Below, one piece after another: positions 29,563 to 37,315 of a stretch of DNA of 37,315 bases. The notes under the pieces were generated by a model. That model was not told the DNA's origin and did no database searches. It saw nothing but the letters and a program-made list of their open reading frames with translations. The translations under genes were made by a program, and so were the position numbers. The number at the start of each line of letters is the position of its first letter. Within the stretch, counting starts at the first letter, position 1. Origin of the DNA: a virus; the IMG/VR virus record IMGVR_UViG_3300042453_003346, positions 1 through 37,315 of that record. One strand, given 5' to 3'.

Positions 29563-29955
29563 TTAGCCCTCGTCGTGCATTAAAAAAACTTGAACCGGTA
29601 TCGTGTAAAGCCCACTTTCAAAGTCGTAGTCGTCAAATTCGTTGTCCACAGCAGCGCGATGAACCTTCACTCCGGCAACCGTCCCGCTAAATCCGCTGAA
29701 CGCTTTTCGGACAGCCATCGCTAGGCTCTTCGCAACGGATACCTCTCGCGCGTAGCTTTCGACCTCAAACTCGCTTGTGAGCTTCCCGCTGGTGCCAGAG
29801 TGACTTAAATCTGCGCCGGTAGTCGATACCCGTCGAAACACTATTGCGGGGAGGATAGACTTTTCAGGCAGGAAGACAGGAAAGATGCGGTCCCCTACGA
29901 TGCTCGAAACCTCAGGAAAGCCGGTCAACCTTGCAAAGATAGCCTGCTCAATCAT
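29563..29955 (-). CDS. Tail terminator/completion protein (DUF3168-like)
   Basis: A 130-aa protein beginning MIEQAIFARLTGFPEVSSIVGDRIFPVFLP, with LPAIVFRRVSTTG and DYDFESGLYTIPVQVFL. This is the DUF3168 pattern (a short helix, then G.RIYP...P......P...Y). Family members cap the tail tube at the neck. It overlaps the gp10-like gene by eight bases and precedes the tube gene. Confidence 0.75.
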   Translation of the reverse strand: MIEQAIFARLTGFPEVSSIVGDRIFPVFLPEKSILPAIVFRRVSTTGADLSHSGTSGKLTSEFEVESYAREVSVAKSLAMAVRKAFSGFSGTVAGVKVHRAAVDNEFDDYDFESGLYTIPVQVFLMHDEG

Positions 29956-30505
29956 TTGACGCCCCCAGCTCCTTCTGCACCTCGTCTGTGGACTCCTTGA
30001 GATCGCGGTAAAAGGCGGAGACGCTGCCGTCTGCGTGACGCTCTAGGGCCTTCCGAAATATGTATCGCCCTTCCACGCGCCTGAGAACCTTCGGATGCCC
30101 GAAAGGGCCGCGCTTTTTACCGGCCCTATGCCCGGTAAGGTTCCAGCCTTGGTCGACCCAGTGCGCATAAAAGGTGTCGGCATATTTGTGAGAGACTGTG
30201 CCGGTGATCGTCCCGTATTTCTTGCTTATTCCCACCCTCTTAGTGACTGAATCTCTTAACTGCCCACTGTCAACCGGGACCGAGCTGCGAACATCTTGGA
30301 AAATTGGCTCGATCACTGCCTTCATCGTCTTTCTTTGAATCCTGCGGCTTACGTTCCCCGGCAGCGATTTGAGCGCGTCGATGACTGCCTGCGTTCCTTG
30401 AACGTCAAGGCGCACAAACTGCGCAACCCCGCTTGAGGTGTCAAAGGCGCCCCTGATGGTTGAGTCATAGCCCCAGAGCGCGGCTGTAAGTTTAGGCCCT
30501 AACAC
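29948..30505 (-). CDS. HK97 gp10-like tail/head-tail joining protein
   Basis: A 185-aa protein starting at GTG 30503-30505. Residues ~35-150 (VQGTQAVIDALKSLPGNVSRRIQRKTMKAVIEPIFQDVRSSVPVDSGQLRDSVTKRV, then HPKVLRRVEGRYIFRKALE) follow the HK97 gp10-type family (VP..TG.L..S), components of the head-tail connection or tail completion. It overlaps the head closure gene by 14 bases. The N-terminal ~30 residues have no family match. Confidence 0.75.
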   Translation of the reverse strand: MLGPKLTAALWGYDSTIRGAFDTSSGVAQFVRLDVQGTQAVIDALKSLPGNVSRRIQRKTMKAVIEPIFQDVRSSVPVDSGQLRDSVTKRVGISKKYGTITGTVSHKYADTFYAHWVDQGWNLTGHRAGKKRGPFGHPKVLRRVEGRYIFRKALERHADGSVSAFYRDLKESTDEVQKELGASND

Positions 30506-30824
30506 GATGCACCCCTTTGATTTCCATTGCGTCGTTGTACCGCGTGAGCGAGAGAACCTTCATGCCGTCGATGCTGTAAGTCTTGGAGCCGTGGACAATG
30601 CGGTCCGCGCTCGAGATGTCGGTGCGGTAACGGATCAGGAAGGTGACCGGTTGTTCGTACTCGCCCTCGAAATTGCGCTTTGGCGATTCGCCGCCCATTT
30701 CTGCAACGATCTGCGCAAAGACCTGGGCCCGTTTAGTCCACGAGACGATCTGCTCTCCAAGCGCCCCCCTAGCGGTGACCTTCTTCTCAATAGTGATCGA
30801 CTCTCTAAGCCTCCCGCTTTTCAT
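30492..30824 (-). CDS. Head closure/head-tail adaptor protein
   Basis: A 110-aa protein MKSGRLRESITIEKKVTARGALGEQIVSW..., with FAQIVAEMGGE and FLIRYRTDISSADRIVHGSKTYSIDGMKVL. This is the classic pattern of the head-tail joining (SPP1 gp16-like) family: G.LR..I.I......D..G....W......A.....SG.E....F.IRY...I.....I...G..Y.I. It seals the portal after packaging. It starts a few bases after the connector gene. Confidence 0.82.
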   Translation of the reverse strand: MKSGRLRESITIEKKVTARGALGEQIVSWTKRAQVFAQIVAEMGGESPKRNFEGEYEQPVTFLIRYRTDISSADRIVHGSKTYSIDGMKVLSLTRYNDAMEIKGVHRVRA

Positions 30825-30830
30825 AGGCCG

Positions 30831-31424
30831 TCAAAAAAACGTGATCACCCGGTACGGTGAGAGCAGATAGTCGCAGCTCATAGGGATAGTGAAGAGCTGC
30901 CCCGCTGAAACTATGTCGGGATTCTCGTAGAGATGCGCCACCACGAGCTTGATTGCGTGGCGAACAGGCGCCGGGACATCCGCGGGATCGTCGCCGTACC
31001 CAGCAAAATAGGTGATTTCAACGGCATTCGGCCGTCCTTGCTCGACGTCTGGGAAGGTTTCTCCCTCCTTTAGCATCAGCCTTGCCGGTGCGGAGAGGTC
31101 GTCTAGCCAGTATTTGTCCGGGTCTAAGGCCTGGAGGTTGCCCTCTTGATCGTAATACTCAACCGCTGTGACCTCCCGAACTGGCGTGTGGGGGAGCTTT
31201 ATGACTCTCCCAGCTGGGAACGCGTCGAGGGAGAGCCGCCACTGCTGGGTAATCAGGCTCCGCCTGGTGATTGTCTCGACGGTCACTCGCGCAGCGGTGA
31301 TCAGAGCGTTCAGGAGCTCGTCTTCCTCATTATGAGTGACTCTCAGGTGAGCCCTGACGTCATACAGGTCGATCGGCTCGATTTCAGGCGGAGAAACGAG
31401 CGTGGTCCTCGTGAAGTCGTGCAT
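30831..31424 (-). CDS. Head-tail connector (gp6-like adaptor)
   Basis: A 197-aa protein starting MHDFTRTTLVSPPEIEPIDLYDVRAHLRV. The N-terminal helices (NEEDELLNALITAARVTVETITRRSLITQQWRL) and the C-terminal PVRHAIKLVVAHLYENPD match gp6-like connector proteins, which form a ring below the portal. The start at 31422-31424 has a G-rich site upstream and lies after a capsid terminator (31440-31481). A longer frame to 31478 would run through that terminator hairpin and is rejected. Confidence 0.78.
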   Translation of the reverse strand: MHDFTRTTLVSPPEIEPIDLYDVRAHLRVTHNEEDELLNALITAARVTVETITRRSLITQQWRLSLDAFPAGRVIKLPHTPVREVTAVEYYDQEGNLQALDPDKYWLDDLSAPARLMLKEGETFPDVEQGRPNAVEITYFAGYGDDPADVPAPVRHAIKLVVAHLYENPDIVSAGQLFTIPMSCDYLLSPYRVITFF

Positions 31425-31439
31425 CTGCCCCCGTGTGCG

Positions 31440-31481
31440 AAAAAAATTCGGATGCCGAGCCGAAACAGCACTCGGCATCCG
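31440..31481 (-). terminator. Intrinsic terminator downstream of the major capsid gene
   Basis: On the minus strand a perfect 11-bp stem (cggatgccgag, then ctcggcatccg after an 11-base loop; 31471-31481 with 31449-31459) is followed by aattttttt. It lies 17 bases after the capsid stop codon and 16 bases before the connector start. It should end part of the transcripts after the capsid gene, raising capsid output relative to the connector genes. Confidence 0.85.
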
Positions 31482-31497
31482 AGACTAGCGTCAGGAA

Positions 31498-32811
31498 TTA
31501 AGCCCTGGTCGCCAGTGCTACATAAGCCGACAAGGTGTCCGTGCCATAAGCCGGTGTGAGGTCATCAGACCAGATCGGCTTGCCGTCGACACGCAGAGTC
31601 CACCGGAAGGCAAGCTCGTCGTAAAGGAACCGCACATGGATGCTGGTTTCTCCCTTGATGCCACCCTTCTCGATTAGAAGGTACTCGCCAAAGTCCGCGA
31701 GGACAATGTCGCCTGCCGTTCCGAGCTGCTTGCACTGCTCAGCAGCGATGACCGGACGACCGAACAGCTGGTCGAACGGCTGGTTGGCAAATGTTCCCTG
31801 CGGGAAATATGCACCATTGTCGCCGAGCGTCAGGCCGTATAGCTGTGGCTCTACTGACTGATTGACGAGCCACACCGCATTCGACCGAGCACCAGCCCAG
31901 AGGCGAGCGCGCATGTTGAACAGGTTGGCCTTTGTCACCGTAGCAGCGGCCTGTCCGACGTCCTTGGCCACCGTAACCAGCCCACCGCCATTCAAGATGC
32001 CCGAAGGCTTCCCGTCGCCGTCACCGTTCAGGATGGCGTCGTCTAGCTTGTACGCCAGCTCGCGCACCACGCTGTCCGCGACCACGCTCTGAAGCGCAGT
32101 CGTGTCAGATAGGAGCTCGTCTGTAACGTAGCAAAGCGCCATTAGCTTCTTGAGGCTGAGCTCAATCTGCCGGAACTTTGGCTTGGACGCTGTAGCGGCT
32201 GCGGCCTCGGCTGCCCAATACGCTTGAACGCCACCGAAACGGCTTCCGTCTGCGCGGCTGCTCTCGTCGATCGCGTTGATTTTCAGGCCGTTTGACTGGC
32301 CCGAAATCTGAACGCGACGGCAGCGGCTTGCAAGTGCGGCTGAGGTGTAAACCTTCTGAAGTAGCTCCTGGCTGAAGTCCTTATCAACCAAGAATCCACC
32401 GTCCGCGTTTACGCCTTCGCTCAGACCGGCTGCCCGGGACTCAAGCAGTCGAGGGTCTACACGATGACCTGGCGAGCCAGCGTGTACTACTGCACGAAGA
32501 AACTCGCCAAGGTTGCCCCATTTATTCGAAGCCGAAGATGTCTCGGTCTGCGCCTTTTGTGCGCTTCTCTCGTCATCTGCTGGCTCGTAAACGGCTGCAG
32601 TGTGACGGGTCGACTCGCCAGCGTAGGCCGCGAGGATTTCCTCTTTGGCGATACGACCGGAAAGTGACTTAACTTCTGCGTCTTGCTCGTTCCACTGTCT
32701 CTCTTCGTCCGGCGAAAAGTAACGGTTCTCAGCGTCTGCCTTGTCGGTCAGTGCCTGCATCTGTCCTATGAAAGCCGCCCTTTTCTTTAGCAGCTCTTGC
32801 ACCTTGCTCAT
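31498..32811 (-). CDS. HK97-fold major capsid protein
   Basis: A 437-aa protein. Residues ~1-75 are a charged, helical delta-domain (KVQELLKKRAAFIGQMQALTDKADAENRYFSPDEERQWNEQDAEVKSLSGRIAKEE), removed or retained by the protease after assembly. The mature fold begins around residue 110, with GFLVDKDFSQELLQKVYTSAAL, AEAAAATASKPKFRQIELSLKKLMALCYVTDELL and ending RVDGKPIWSDDLTPAYGTDTLSAYVALATRA. This is the standard HK97 capsid pattern. The gap 32812-32924 before it holds two hairpins (one AGGAA/TTCCT, one GAGCCTC/GAGGTTC) and an AGAGGAT ribosome site. Confidence 0.92.
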   Translation of the reverse strand: MSKVQELLKKRAAFIGQMQALTDKADAENRYFSPDEERQWNEQDAEVKSLSGRIAKEEILAAYAGESTRHTAAVYEPADDERSAQKAQTETSSASNKWGNLGEFLRAVVHAGSPGHRVDPRLLESRAAGLSEGVNADGGFLVDKDFSQELLQKVYTSAALASRCRRVQISGQSNGLKINAIDESSRADGSRFGGVQAYWAAEAAAATASKPKFRQIELSLKKLMALCYVTDELLSDTTALQSVVADSVVRELAYKLDDAILNGDGDGKPSGILNGGGLVTVAKDVGQAAATVTKANLFNMRARLWAGARSNAVWLVNQSVEPQLYGLTLGDNGAYFPQGTFANQPFDQLFGRPVIAAEQCKQLGTAGDIVLADFGEYLLIEKGGIKGETSIHVRFLYDELAFRWTLRVDGKPIWSDDLTPAYGTDTLSAYVALATRA

Positions 32812-32924
32812 TTTCTTATCCTCTCTAAAGTTAACACCGTCGATCTCTGGGGACCGCCCGAACCTCGACTAGAGAGGCTCTTGGAGGATTGTTCTAGGAA
32901 TTTGGTTTCCTGGCGATACCCGCC

Positions 32925-33533
32925 CTAAAATGCAGTGAGAAGCGCAAGCCGCCGCCGATAGGAAGCCATCTTCCGCTGTTCCTGGTGCTGCTTCTGCTCC
33001 TTCTCGCGCCAGATAGCCTCTGCGGAAACAAGGTGCTCGGCGCGAACCGATGCCGAAGTGCCAGGGTAAGCAGGAAACGCCACCAAAGAAACCTCAAACA
33101 GATTCACGTCGAGAAGCTCTCTGTATGCCCGCCCCTCCTTTGTTCCCCACTTGTCTGCGACAGTCTCAAAGCCGAAGGAAAAGCCGTCTACGACGCCGCT
33201 TCTCACCCACGCAAGGGCGGTCCTTCCGTCTTCGGTGTCGATCGGGTGTAAGGTTACCCTCAAGCCTTGCTCGTCTTCTTGCAGAGTGAGATTACCAGCC
33301 TTTGTTCGCCCTATGATCTTCCCCGTGTTGTGGTCGAGCAAAGCCCTGACGTCCTGGCCGTCCTTGACTGCGCGCGAGAAGGCACCTGGTCGGATCACCT
33401 CAGTGAAAAAACCGAGATCGACGCTGTCTGAATTATAAACCGCGGCGTAGCCGGTGATCACGTCGCCCTGCTCGGCGCGCGTCTCGACACATAAGCCAGT
33501 CGCGCTCCCACGAAACTCCTTACTGCTGCTCAT
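32925..33533 (-). CDS. HK97-type prohead protease
   Basis: A 202-aa protein of the S78 protease family: ITGYAAVYNSDSVDLGFFTEVIRPGAFSRAV, catalytic H68 (LLDHNTGKIIGRT), S119 (VDGFSFGF), then LLDVNLFEVSLVAFPAYPGTSASVRA. It cleaves the capsid delta-domain. The start at 33531-33533 lies 12 bases inside the portal gene and has GGAGG nine bases upstream; the longer frame to 33569 is not used. The last ~45 residues (EQKQHQEQRKMASYRRRLALLTAF) are an added basic helix. Confidence 0.88.
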   Translation of the reverse strand: MSSSKEFRGSATGLCVETRAEQGDVITGYAAVYNSDSVDLGFFTEVIRPGAFSRAVKDGQDVRALLDHNTGKIIGRTKAGNLTLQEDEQGLRVTLHPIDTEDGRTALAWVRSGVVDGFSFGFETVADKWGTKEGRAYRELLDVNLFEVSLVAFPAYPGTSASVRAEHLVSAEAIWREKEQKQHQEQRKMASYRRRLALLTAF

Positions 33534-35043
33534 CTTCTGAATCCTCCACTGTTCTAAGTATCTCAACAAACGATGTCGTTCTGGTGTTTACTGCGTCGTC
33601 TGGGTTTGCGTCCCAATAGTCAACAAACCGAACGACTGCTGCTGCGGTCGAGTCAGCGTCATGGCGCTTGCCGCTGGCCTGTAAGAAGGCCGTCGCCACC
33701 GGAACCAGCCCTTCAATGATGACTTTTTCGTGACTGCGGAAAGGCTTTTTACTCTTTGCAACCCTGTCGGAATACTTTTCGACCTGTTGCCGAACGACTG
33801 GAAAAAGGAATTGAGGCTCGGTGTGCCTAACAGCCGTGGGCTCCTGGGCAGGGTCAGCCGCCGCGTCGAGCATGTTCAGAGGTACCAGGTATTTTTCTCC
33901 GGCTCCGCTTGGGAGTGGCTCCATGTTTTCCATGCGCCGAACGTCGTCAGCACTGAGCCATCCCCATTGTCGCCCGACAGCATAAGCCGAATAGCGGCTT
34001 TGAATGTCCCCGCGCAGGAGTCCCTCCACGAGGAACTCTGTATAGTGCGTCTGGTTTTCTTCGTCCGATAGCAGGCGCGCCGATATTGCCTGCTCCCACC
34101 GCCGAAGCCAGGGGAGGATGGTGTGCTGCACGAAGTCGAGCGCCTGGTGCTCGATATTTGAAAACGTCGCGTGGTCCAGGTGGCCGATAAGGTGGGGAGG
34201 TACCCGGAAAATTCGGGCAATTTCCTCGATCTGAAACTTCCGCGACTCAATAAACTGGCTGTCTTGGGATGACACGCCGATCCGGGTCCACTTCATGCCT
34301 TCCTCAAGGATGGCCACCTTGTGCGCGTTCTGGACCCCAGCGTGTGCAGATTGCCAGGAGTTTTTTAGTCGGAGATGGGCTTCGTCGCTCAATTTGCCGG
34401 GGTGTTCAAGTATGCCACCCGGTTTTGCGTCATTTTTGAAAAGCCTCGCGCCGTATTCCTCAGTCGCAAGGGCCAGCCCGACACTTTCCCGCGCGTAGGT
34501 TATGGGCGAAACGCCCACGATTCCGTCGGTGGCGAGCCCCTTAATGTGGAAAATCTGCTCTCCGCCGAGCTCTATTGTCTGAAAGTCGAGGGTCTTTACC
34601 TTAAAGCGCACCTCTCCAGTCGGCAGCAGCACCGGTTCCACGCGTGTCGGGTTCAGCGGGACAAGCTCGACTAAGACGCCCCGACCGTCAAAAACCTTCT
34701 GGGCATACCCGTTCCCGCGCAGGAGACAGTGCGCCATCATCATTTCGCGGAACTCAAAGGCGGTTTGGTAGCGGTTTGGCCGAGAGCTCAGGAGCTTGAA
34801 CACCGGCAACGACGGATCGCGCTCCCTCCCGGTGGAGGTGCGCCGATAGGTTATAAAGGGGAGGCCAGCCACCGTCTCAGAGAGAACTCGGACGCAGGAG
34901 AGCACCGCCGCACACCGCATCGCGCCGTCTGGCGTCACACGGACTCCGGTGGCAGACGAGGCCGACTCTAGCACTGTCGCCCAGTCGTCCGCCGCACCAA
35001 CGTGCCGCGCTTCGCTTTTCAACCAACGGTTCAGGAATCCCAT
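33520..35043 (-). CDS. HK97-type portal protein
   Basis: A 507-aa protein. The middle contains VRVTPDGAMRCAAVLSCVRVLSETVAGLPFITYRR, REMMMAHCLLRGNGYAQKVFD, IFHIKGLATDGIVGVSPITYARE, GVSSQDSQFIESRKFQIEEIARIFRVPPHLIG and STFSNIEHQALDFVQHTILPWLRRWEQAI in recognisable pieces of the HK97 portal pattern. It forms the dodecameric ring through which DNA enters. The C-terminal ~100 residues are longer than in many relatives and are less conserved. GAGG lies seven bases before the ATG. The 63-base gap to TerL (35044-35106) shows no clear promoter. Confidence 0.9.
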   Translation of the reverse strand: MGFLNRWLKSEARHVGAADDWATVLESASSATGVRVTPDGAMRCAAVLSCVRVLSETVAGLPFITYRRTSTGRERDPSLPVFKLLSSRPNRYQTAFEFREMMMAHCLLRGNGYAQKVFDGRGVLVELVPLNPTRVEPVLLPTGEVRFKVKTLDFQTIELGGEQIFHIKGLATDGIVGVSPITYARESVGLALATEEYGARLFKNDAKPGGILEHPGKLSDEAHLRLKNSWQSAHAGVQNAHKVAILEEGMKWTRIGVSSQDSQFIESRKFQIEEIARIFRVPPHLIGHLDHATFSNIEHQALDFVQHTILPWLRRWEQAISARLLSDEENQTHYTEFLVEGLLRGDIQSRYSAYAVGRQWGWLSADDVRRMENMEPLPSGAGEKYLVPLNMLDAAADPAQEPTAVRHTEPQFLFPVVRQQVEKYSDRVAKSKKPFRSHEKVIIEGLVPVATAFLQASGKRHDADSTAAAVVRFVDYWDANPDDAVNTRTTSFVEILRTVEDSEDEQQ

Positions 35044-35106
35044 CTTTCAGCCTCGACCATTTCCCGAACTATAGAGTCCCAAGAGTTTTAGACCTATATC
35101 CCTCCA

Positions 35107-36684
35107 CTAGAGGGTCAGAAGCCCTCGCTCCGAGTAGACCGATCGAGGGTCGGCGGTCTTCGTTATAGCGACTCCCAGGGCGTTGACCAGCGCGACAACA
35201 CCGTCGATTTTCTCTTTCGACCGCTTCTTGCTTGGTTTGATGTTTCCCGCTGCGTCCTGCTCAACCGCTACGTTTGAAACCATCCACCGCAGGACCGGAT
35301 CGGCGTCGTGGTGTATCCGCTGGCTTAGGATCAGTCCGTTGAGCTCTTTCATGGGAGCGCTCATCGAGACGTAGCCCTGGCCAAAAAAAGCGACTTCAAA
35401 GTCGTCCCCCTGAAGCTGCGTAGCGAGCTGCGTAGCGTTCCAGCGGTCGATGACAATTTGCTCGATCTTGAACTGCTTACCCCACTTCCTGAATGACTCT
35501 CGGATAAAATCGTAATCGCACACAGCCCCCGGCGTGACCATGATCCGCCCCTCACGAGCCCACTGATCGTAGGGTATCCGATCTCGCTTAGTCCTTATTT
35601 TTACGGCTTCTTCAGGCACGAAGAATTTGAGCTTCGTTCTGTAGCTGCCATCTTCCTGCGGGAAGAGCAAACAGATCGCAGTCACGTCGGTGGTTGTTGC
35701 CAAGTCGACCCCAACAAAACAGCGCCGACCATAAAGGTCTTCGTCCGAAAACACCCGCGCGCAGGAGTCCCACTTCTCGATCGGAAGCCAGCGGGAGTCC
35801 TGCTCTGTCCAGACATTAAGGTGCAGGCGCTTGAAAGTGTTTTCATAAGCGGTAACCTCTGCCGCCTTGTTCGCCTGCTCACGCAAGTAAGTCGGCTGAA
35901 CCGTGACGCCCCAATTCGGATTGGCTTTTCGCCAGGTCGACTCCTGTTGCCAGTCATCCCCTTCGTCAGCAGCAAAGATGACGCCAAGAAAAGAGGGGTC
36001 TTTGACTATCCCCTTTCTCACCCGCTGCGCGTAGTCGTGCATTTCCCAGCAGACCGAGTTCTTGTCGTAACCAGCCGTCGTCAGAAAGACGGTGAGGGGC
36101 TGCAGCCGATATGCCTGGGACGTTGTCAGAACGTCCGTGAGCTGGCGGTCCGGCTGCGCGTGAAGCTCGTCGATGATAACGCCGGAAAGGTTGGCTCCGT
36201 GTTTCGTGGACGCCTCCGCGCTGATCACTTTATACGTCGAGGCGCTTGAGTGAACGACAAGCGACCGCTTGAACATCGCGATCCTGCCGCTTAGCTTTTG
36301 ATTCGCCAGGACCATCTGCTTAGCGGTTTCGAAAACGATGGCGGCCTGCTCCCGGTCAGCTGCAGCCGATACCACCTCGGCTCCGGCCTCCCCGTCGGCG
36401 TCGAGAAGGTACAGAGCAAGCCCACTGCCAAAGGCGCTCTTTCCGTTCTTGCGCGGGATTTCTAGGTAAAGGGTCTTGTATTTCCGGAGCCCCGTCTCTC
36501 GGTGCTTCCAGCCGAAAAGCCTGCGAAGAATTTTCTTCTGCCACGGCTGAAGAAGGAACGGCTGACCGGCAGCTTCCCCCTTGATGTGGACCAGCTCTCG
36601 CTCGAAAAAGCGAACTACGCGAGCCGCCGCCTTCCGATCGAAATAGTAATCGACGTGTTCCTGTTTGCGCTCGCTAATCTGCAT
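35107..36684 (-). CDS. terL: Terminase large subunit
   Basis: A 525-aa ATPase-nuclease. The Walker-A-like motif IPRKNGKS is at residues 76-83, Walker B VIIDELH at 169-175, and the nuclease acidic residues are D327 (GVDLATTTD), D413 (VIDRWNATQL) and D494 (KIDGVVALV). This is a Terminase_1-type large subunit, as used by P27/HK97-like phages. It translocates DNA into the prohead and cuts it. It overlaps the small subunit gene by 11 bases. Together with the P27-type small subunit it suggests cos-type packaging. Confidence 0.92.
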   Translation of the reverse strand: MQISERKQEHVDYYFDRKAAARVVRFFERELVHIKGEAAGQPFLLQPWQKKILRRLFGWKHRETGLRKYKTLYLEIPRKNGKSAFGSGLALYLLDADGEAGAEVVSAAADREQAAIVFETAKQMVLANQKLSGRIAMFKRSLVVHSSASTYKVISAEASTKHGANLSGVIIDELHAQPDRQLTDVLTTSQAYRLQPLTVFLTTAGYDKNSVCWEMHDYAQRVRKGIVKDPSFLGVIFAADEGDDWQQESTWRKANPNWGVTVQPTYLREQANKAAEVTAYENTFKRLHLNVWTEQDSRWLPIEKWDSCARVFSDEDLYGRRCFVGVDLATTTDVTAICLLFPQEDGSYRTKLKFFVPEEAVKIRTKRDRIPYDQWAREGRIMVTPGAVCDYDFIRESFRKWGKQFKIEQIVIDRWNATQLATQLQGDDFEVAFFGQGYVSMSAPMKELNGLILSQRIHHDADPVLRWMVSNVAVEQDAAGNIKPSKKRSKEKIDGVVALVNALGVAITKTADPRSVYSERGLLTL

Positions 36685-37159
36685 CGTCGTAAGGGTCTAG
36701 GATTTGGCTAGGGGTTGAGGTGTTGAGCAAAGCCACCATGCGCACCCGGCTGGCCGGAGTCATTCCGAACTCGCGCTCCAACCTGAGCAGCCGGTCCATG
36801 GCTCGGTCGCGCACCCCCACCCAGGGATTCGGCACGAAATAGGCGAACTGGCCGAGCTTGTCCCTCATCGGAATGAAGAACTTGCCTTTGATCTCCTTGT
36901 CCGCGTTCCGGTACTCAAGCAGAAGCCTGACGTACCTTCCGAACGGCTCTAGGTCGACCGCGGACATGAGCCCGCAGTTGATCAGCTCTTGACTTAGTGC
37001 GCTGAAGACCAGCCGCCCTTCTTCCGGCAAGTCGCTCGGTGGCTCGACTGTTGTCGCTGGTCGCGGCTTCGGCTCGTTGGGGTTTATCCTCACCCGGCCT
37101 GGGTTGCCCTCGAGCAACCGGAGCGCGGTGGGCTTTGGCGGTGGACCTCGTAAACCCAT
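36674..37159 (-). CDS. terS: Terminase small subunit, P27 family
   Basis: A 161-aa protein with the family start MGLRGPPPKPTALRLLEGNPGR, then LPEEGRLVFSALSQELINCGLMSAVDLEPFGRYVRLLLEYRNADKEI and a C-terminal NPWVGVRDRAMDRLLRLEREFGMTPASRVRM, as in P27-like small subunits. It recognises the packaging site and recruits TerL. The start lies inside a tandemly repeated 75-bp unit that carries a second, decoy start encoding MGLRGPPP further upstream. The ATG is about 13 bases from a weak GAGG-like site. Confidence 0.9.
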   Translation of the reverse strand: MGLRGPPPKPTALRLLEGNPGRVRINPNEPKPRPATTVEPPSDLPEEGRLVFSALSQELINCGLMSAVDLEPFGRYVRLLLEYRNADKEIKGKFFIPMRDKLGQFAYFVPNPWVGVRDRAMDRLLRLEREFGMTPASRVRMVALLNTSTPSQILDPYDDAD

Positions 37160-37286
37160 GATTTAACTAGCCTCAGCACGATTCAAGGGGTTACCCTCTA
37201 AAACCCTCGACGGCGGTGGACCTCGTAACCCCATGATTTAACTAGCCTTACCACGATTCAAGGGGTTACCCTCTAAAACCCTCGAC
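37137..37286. repeat. Imperfect tandem duplication, 75-bp unit, right end
   Basis: Two adjacent copies (37137-37211 and 37212-37286) differ at three positions. The inner copy holds the first eight codons of the small terminase gene. The outer copy contains a second ATG (37232-37234) that would encode MGLRGPPP, then a short SRVLEGNP-containing peptide ending at a stop (tta) three bases before the real start. The unit is 25 codons long, so it keeps frame. It may be a packaging-site repeat or an assembly artefact. Confidence 0.9.
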
Positions 37287-37307
37287 GGCGCGCAAAAAGG
37301 GCGCGCC
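37287..37307. other. Terminal hairpin near the right end; candidate packaging site
   Basis: A perfect 7-bp stem ggcgcgc (37287-37293) with gcgcgcc (37301-37307), loop aaaaagg, lies eight bases from the right end. It is followed by ggtggtcc, and the left end begins with cccccctcccc. GC-rich dyads next to terminase are typical of cos sites. Joining the ends would put this between the HNH and small terminase genes. Confidence 0.45.
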
Positions 37308-37315
37308 GGTGGTCC

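Noticed and set aside
1-37315. Direct terminal repeat or circular-overlap assembly
   Set aside because: The left-end unit and right-end unit are different sequences; the two ends do not repeat each other.

Overview
This window looks like a complete, or nearly complete, genome of a temperate tailed phage with a siphovirus-type (long non-contractile tail) morphogenesis module. Evidence: P27-type small and large terminase, HK97-type portal/protease/capsid, a frameshifted tail assembly chaperone, a long tape measure and a lambda J-like tip protein, together with a tyrosine integrase and a repressor with its own operator. The host is most likely a Gram-negative bacterium. The J-like tip protein, SLT-type endolysin and a tail-tip gene order like that of the alphaproteobacterial gene transfer agent suggest a proteobacterium. 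The SGNH-free, collagen-like and IRIKRS-start fibres recall aquatic phages, but the host cannot be fixed from sequence alone.

All genes but one lie on the minus strand, so biological order runs from high to low coordinates. 37159-28381: terminase, head and tail-tube genes. 28339-19018: tape measure, tail tip and a His-rich collar-domain tip protein. 18954-17012: lysis cassette (transglycosylase, an unknown secreted Cys-rich protein, holin-like protein, tail-anchored membrane protein). 16993-15743: ParB-methyltransferase fusion. 15746-15504: the only plus-strand gene, a small HTH repressor, divergent from the early operon across an 18-bp operator. 15395-11326: early/lysogeny genes, including small unknown proteins, integrase, a superinfection-immunity membrane protein, a membrane-anchored HIRAN protein and a 45-aa membrane protein. 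11323-6124: recombination and replication genes (YqaJ exonuclease, RecT-like annealing protein, DUF4373-type initiator, helicase-loader-like protein). 6062-1095: tail fibre genes. 1093-112: RusA resolvase and HNH nuclease.

Joined end to end, the HNH gene would sit directly upstream of the small terminase gene. That is the classic arrangement around a cos site, so the window is probably linearised at or near the packaging site. Both ends carry imperfect tandem duplications (59 bp on the left, 75 bp on the right). The right-hand units include a decoy copy of the terminase start.

The most unusual features are: (i) the operator with two overlapping divergent promoters and an apparently leaderless repressor mRNA; (ii) overlapping convergent stop codons that make late read-through antisense to the repressor; (iii) a recurring leader architecture (A-tract, hairpin, about 30 nt, Shine-Dalgarno) before early genes; (iv) an integrase-adjacent membrane module (Imm + HIRAN + a 45-aa TM protein) that could be a superinfection-exclusion system; and (v) a stand-alone integrase-arm-like domain protein together with an integrase that lacks that domain. 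No tRNA, CRISPR array or insertion sequence was seen.
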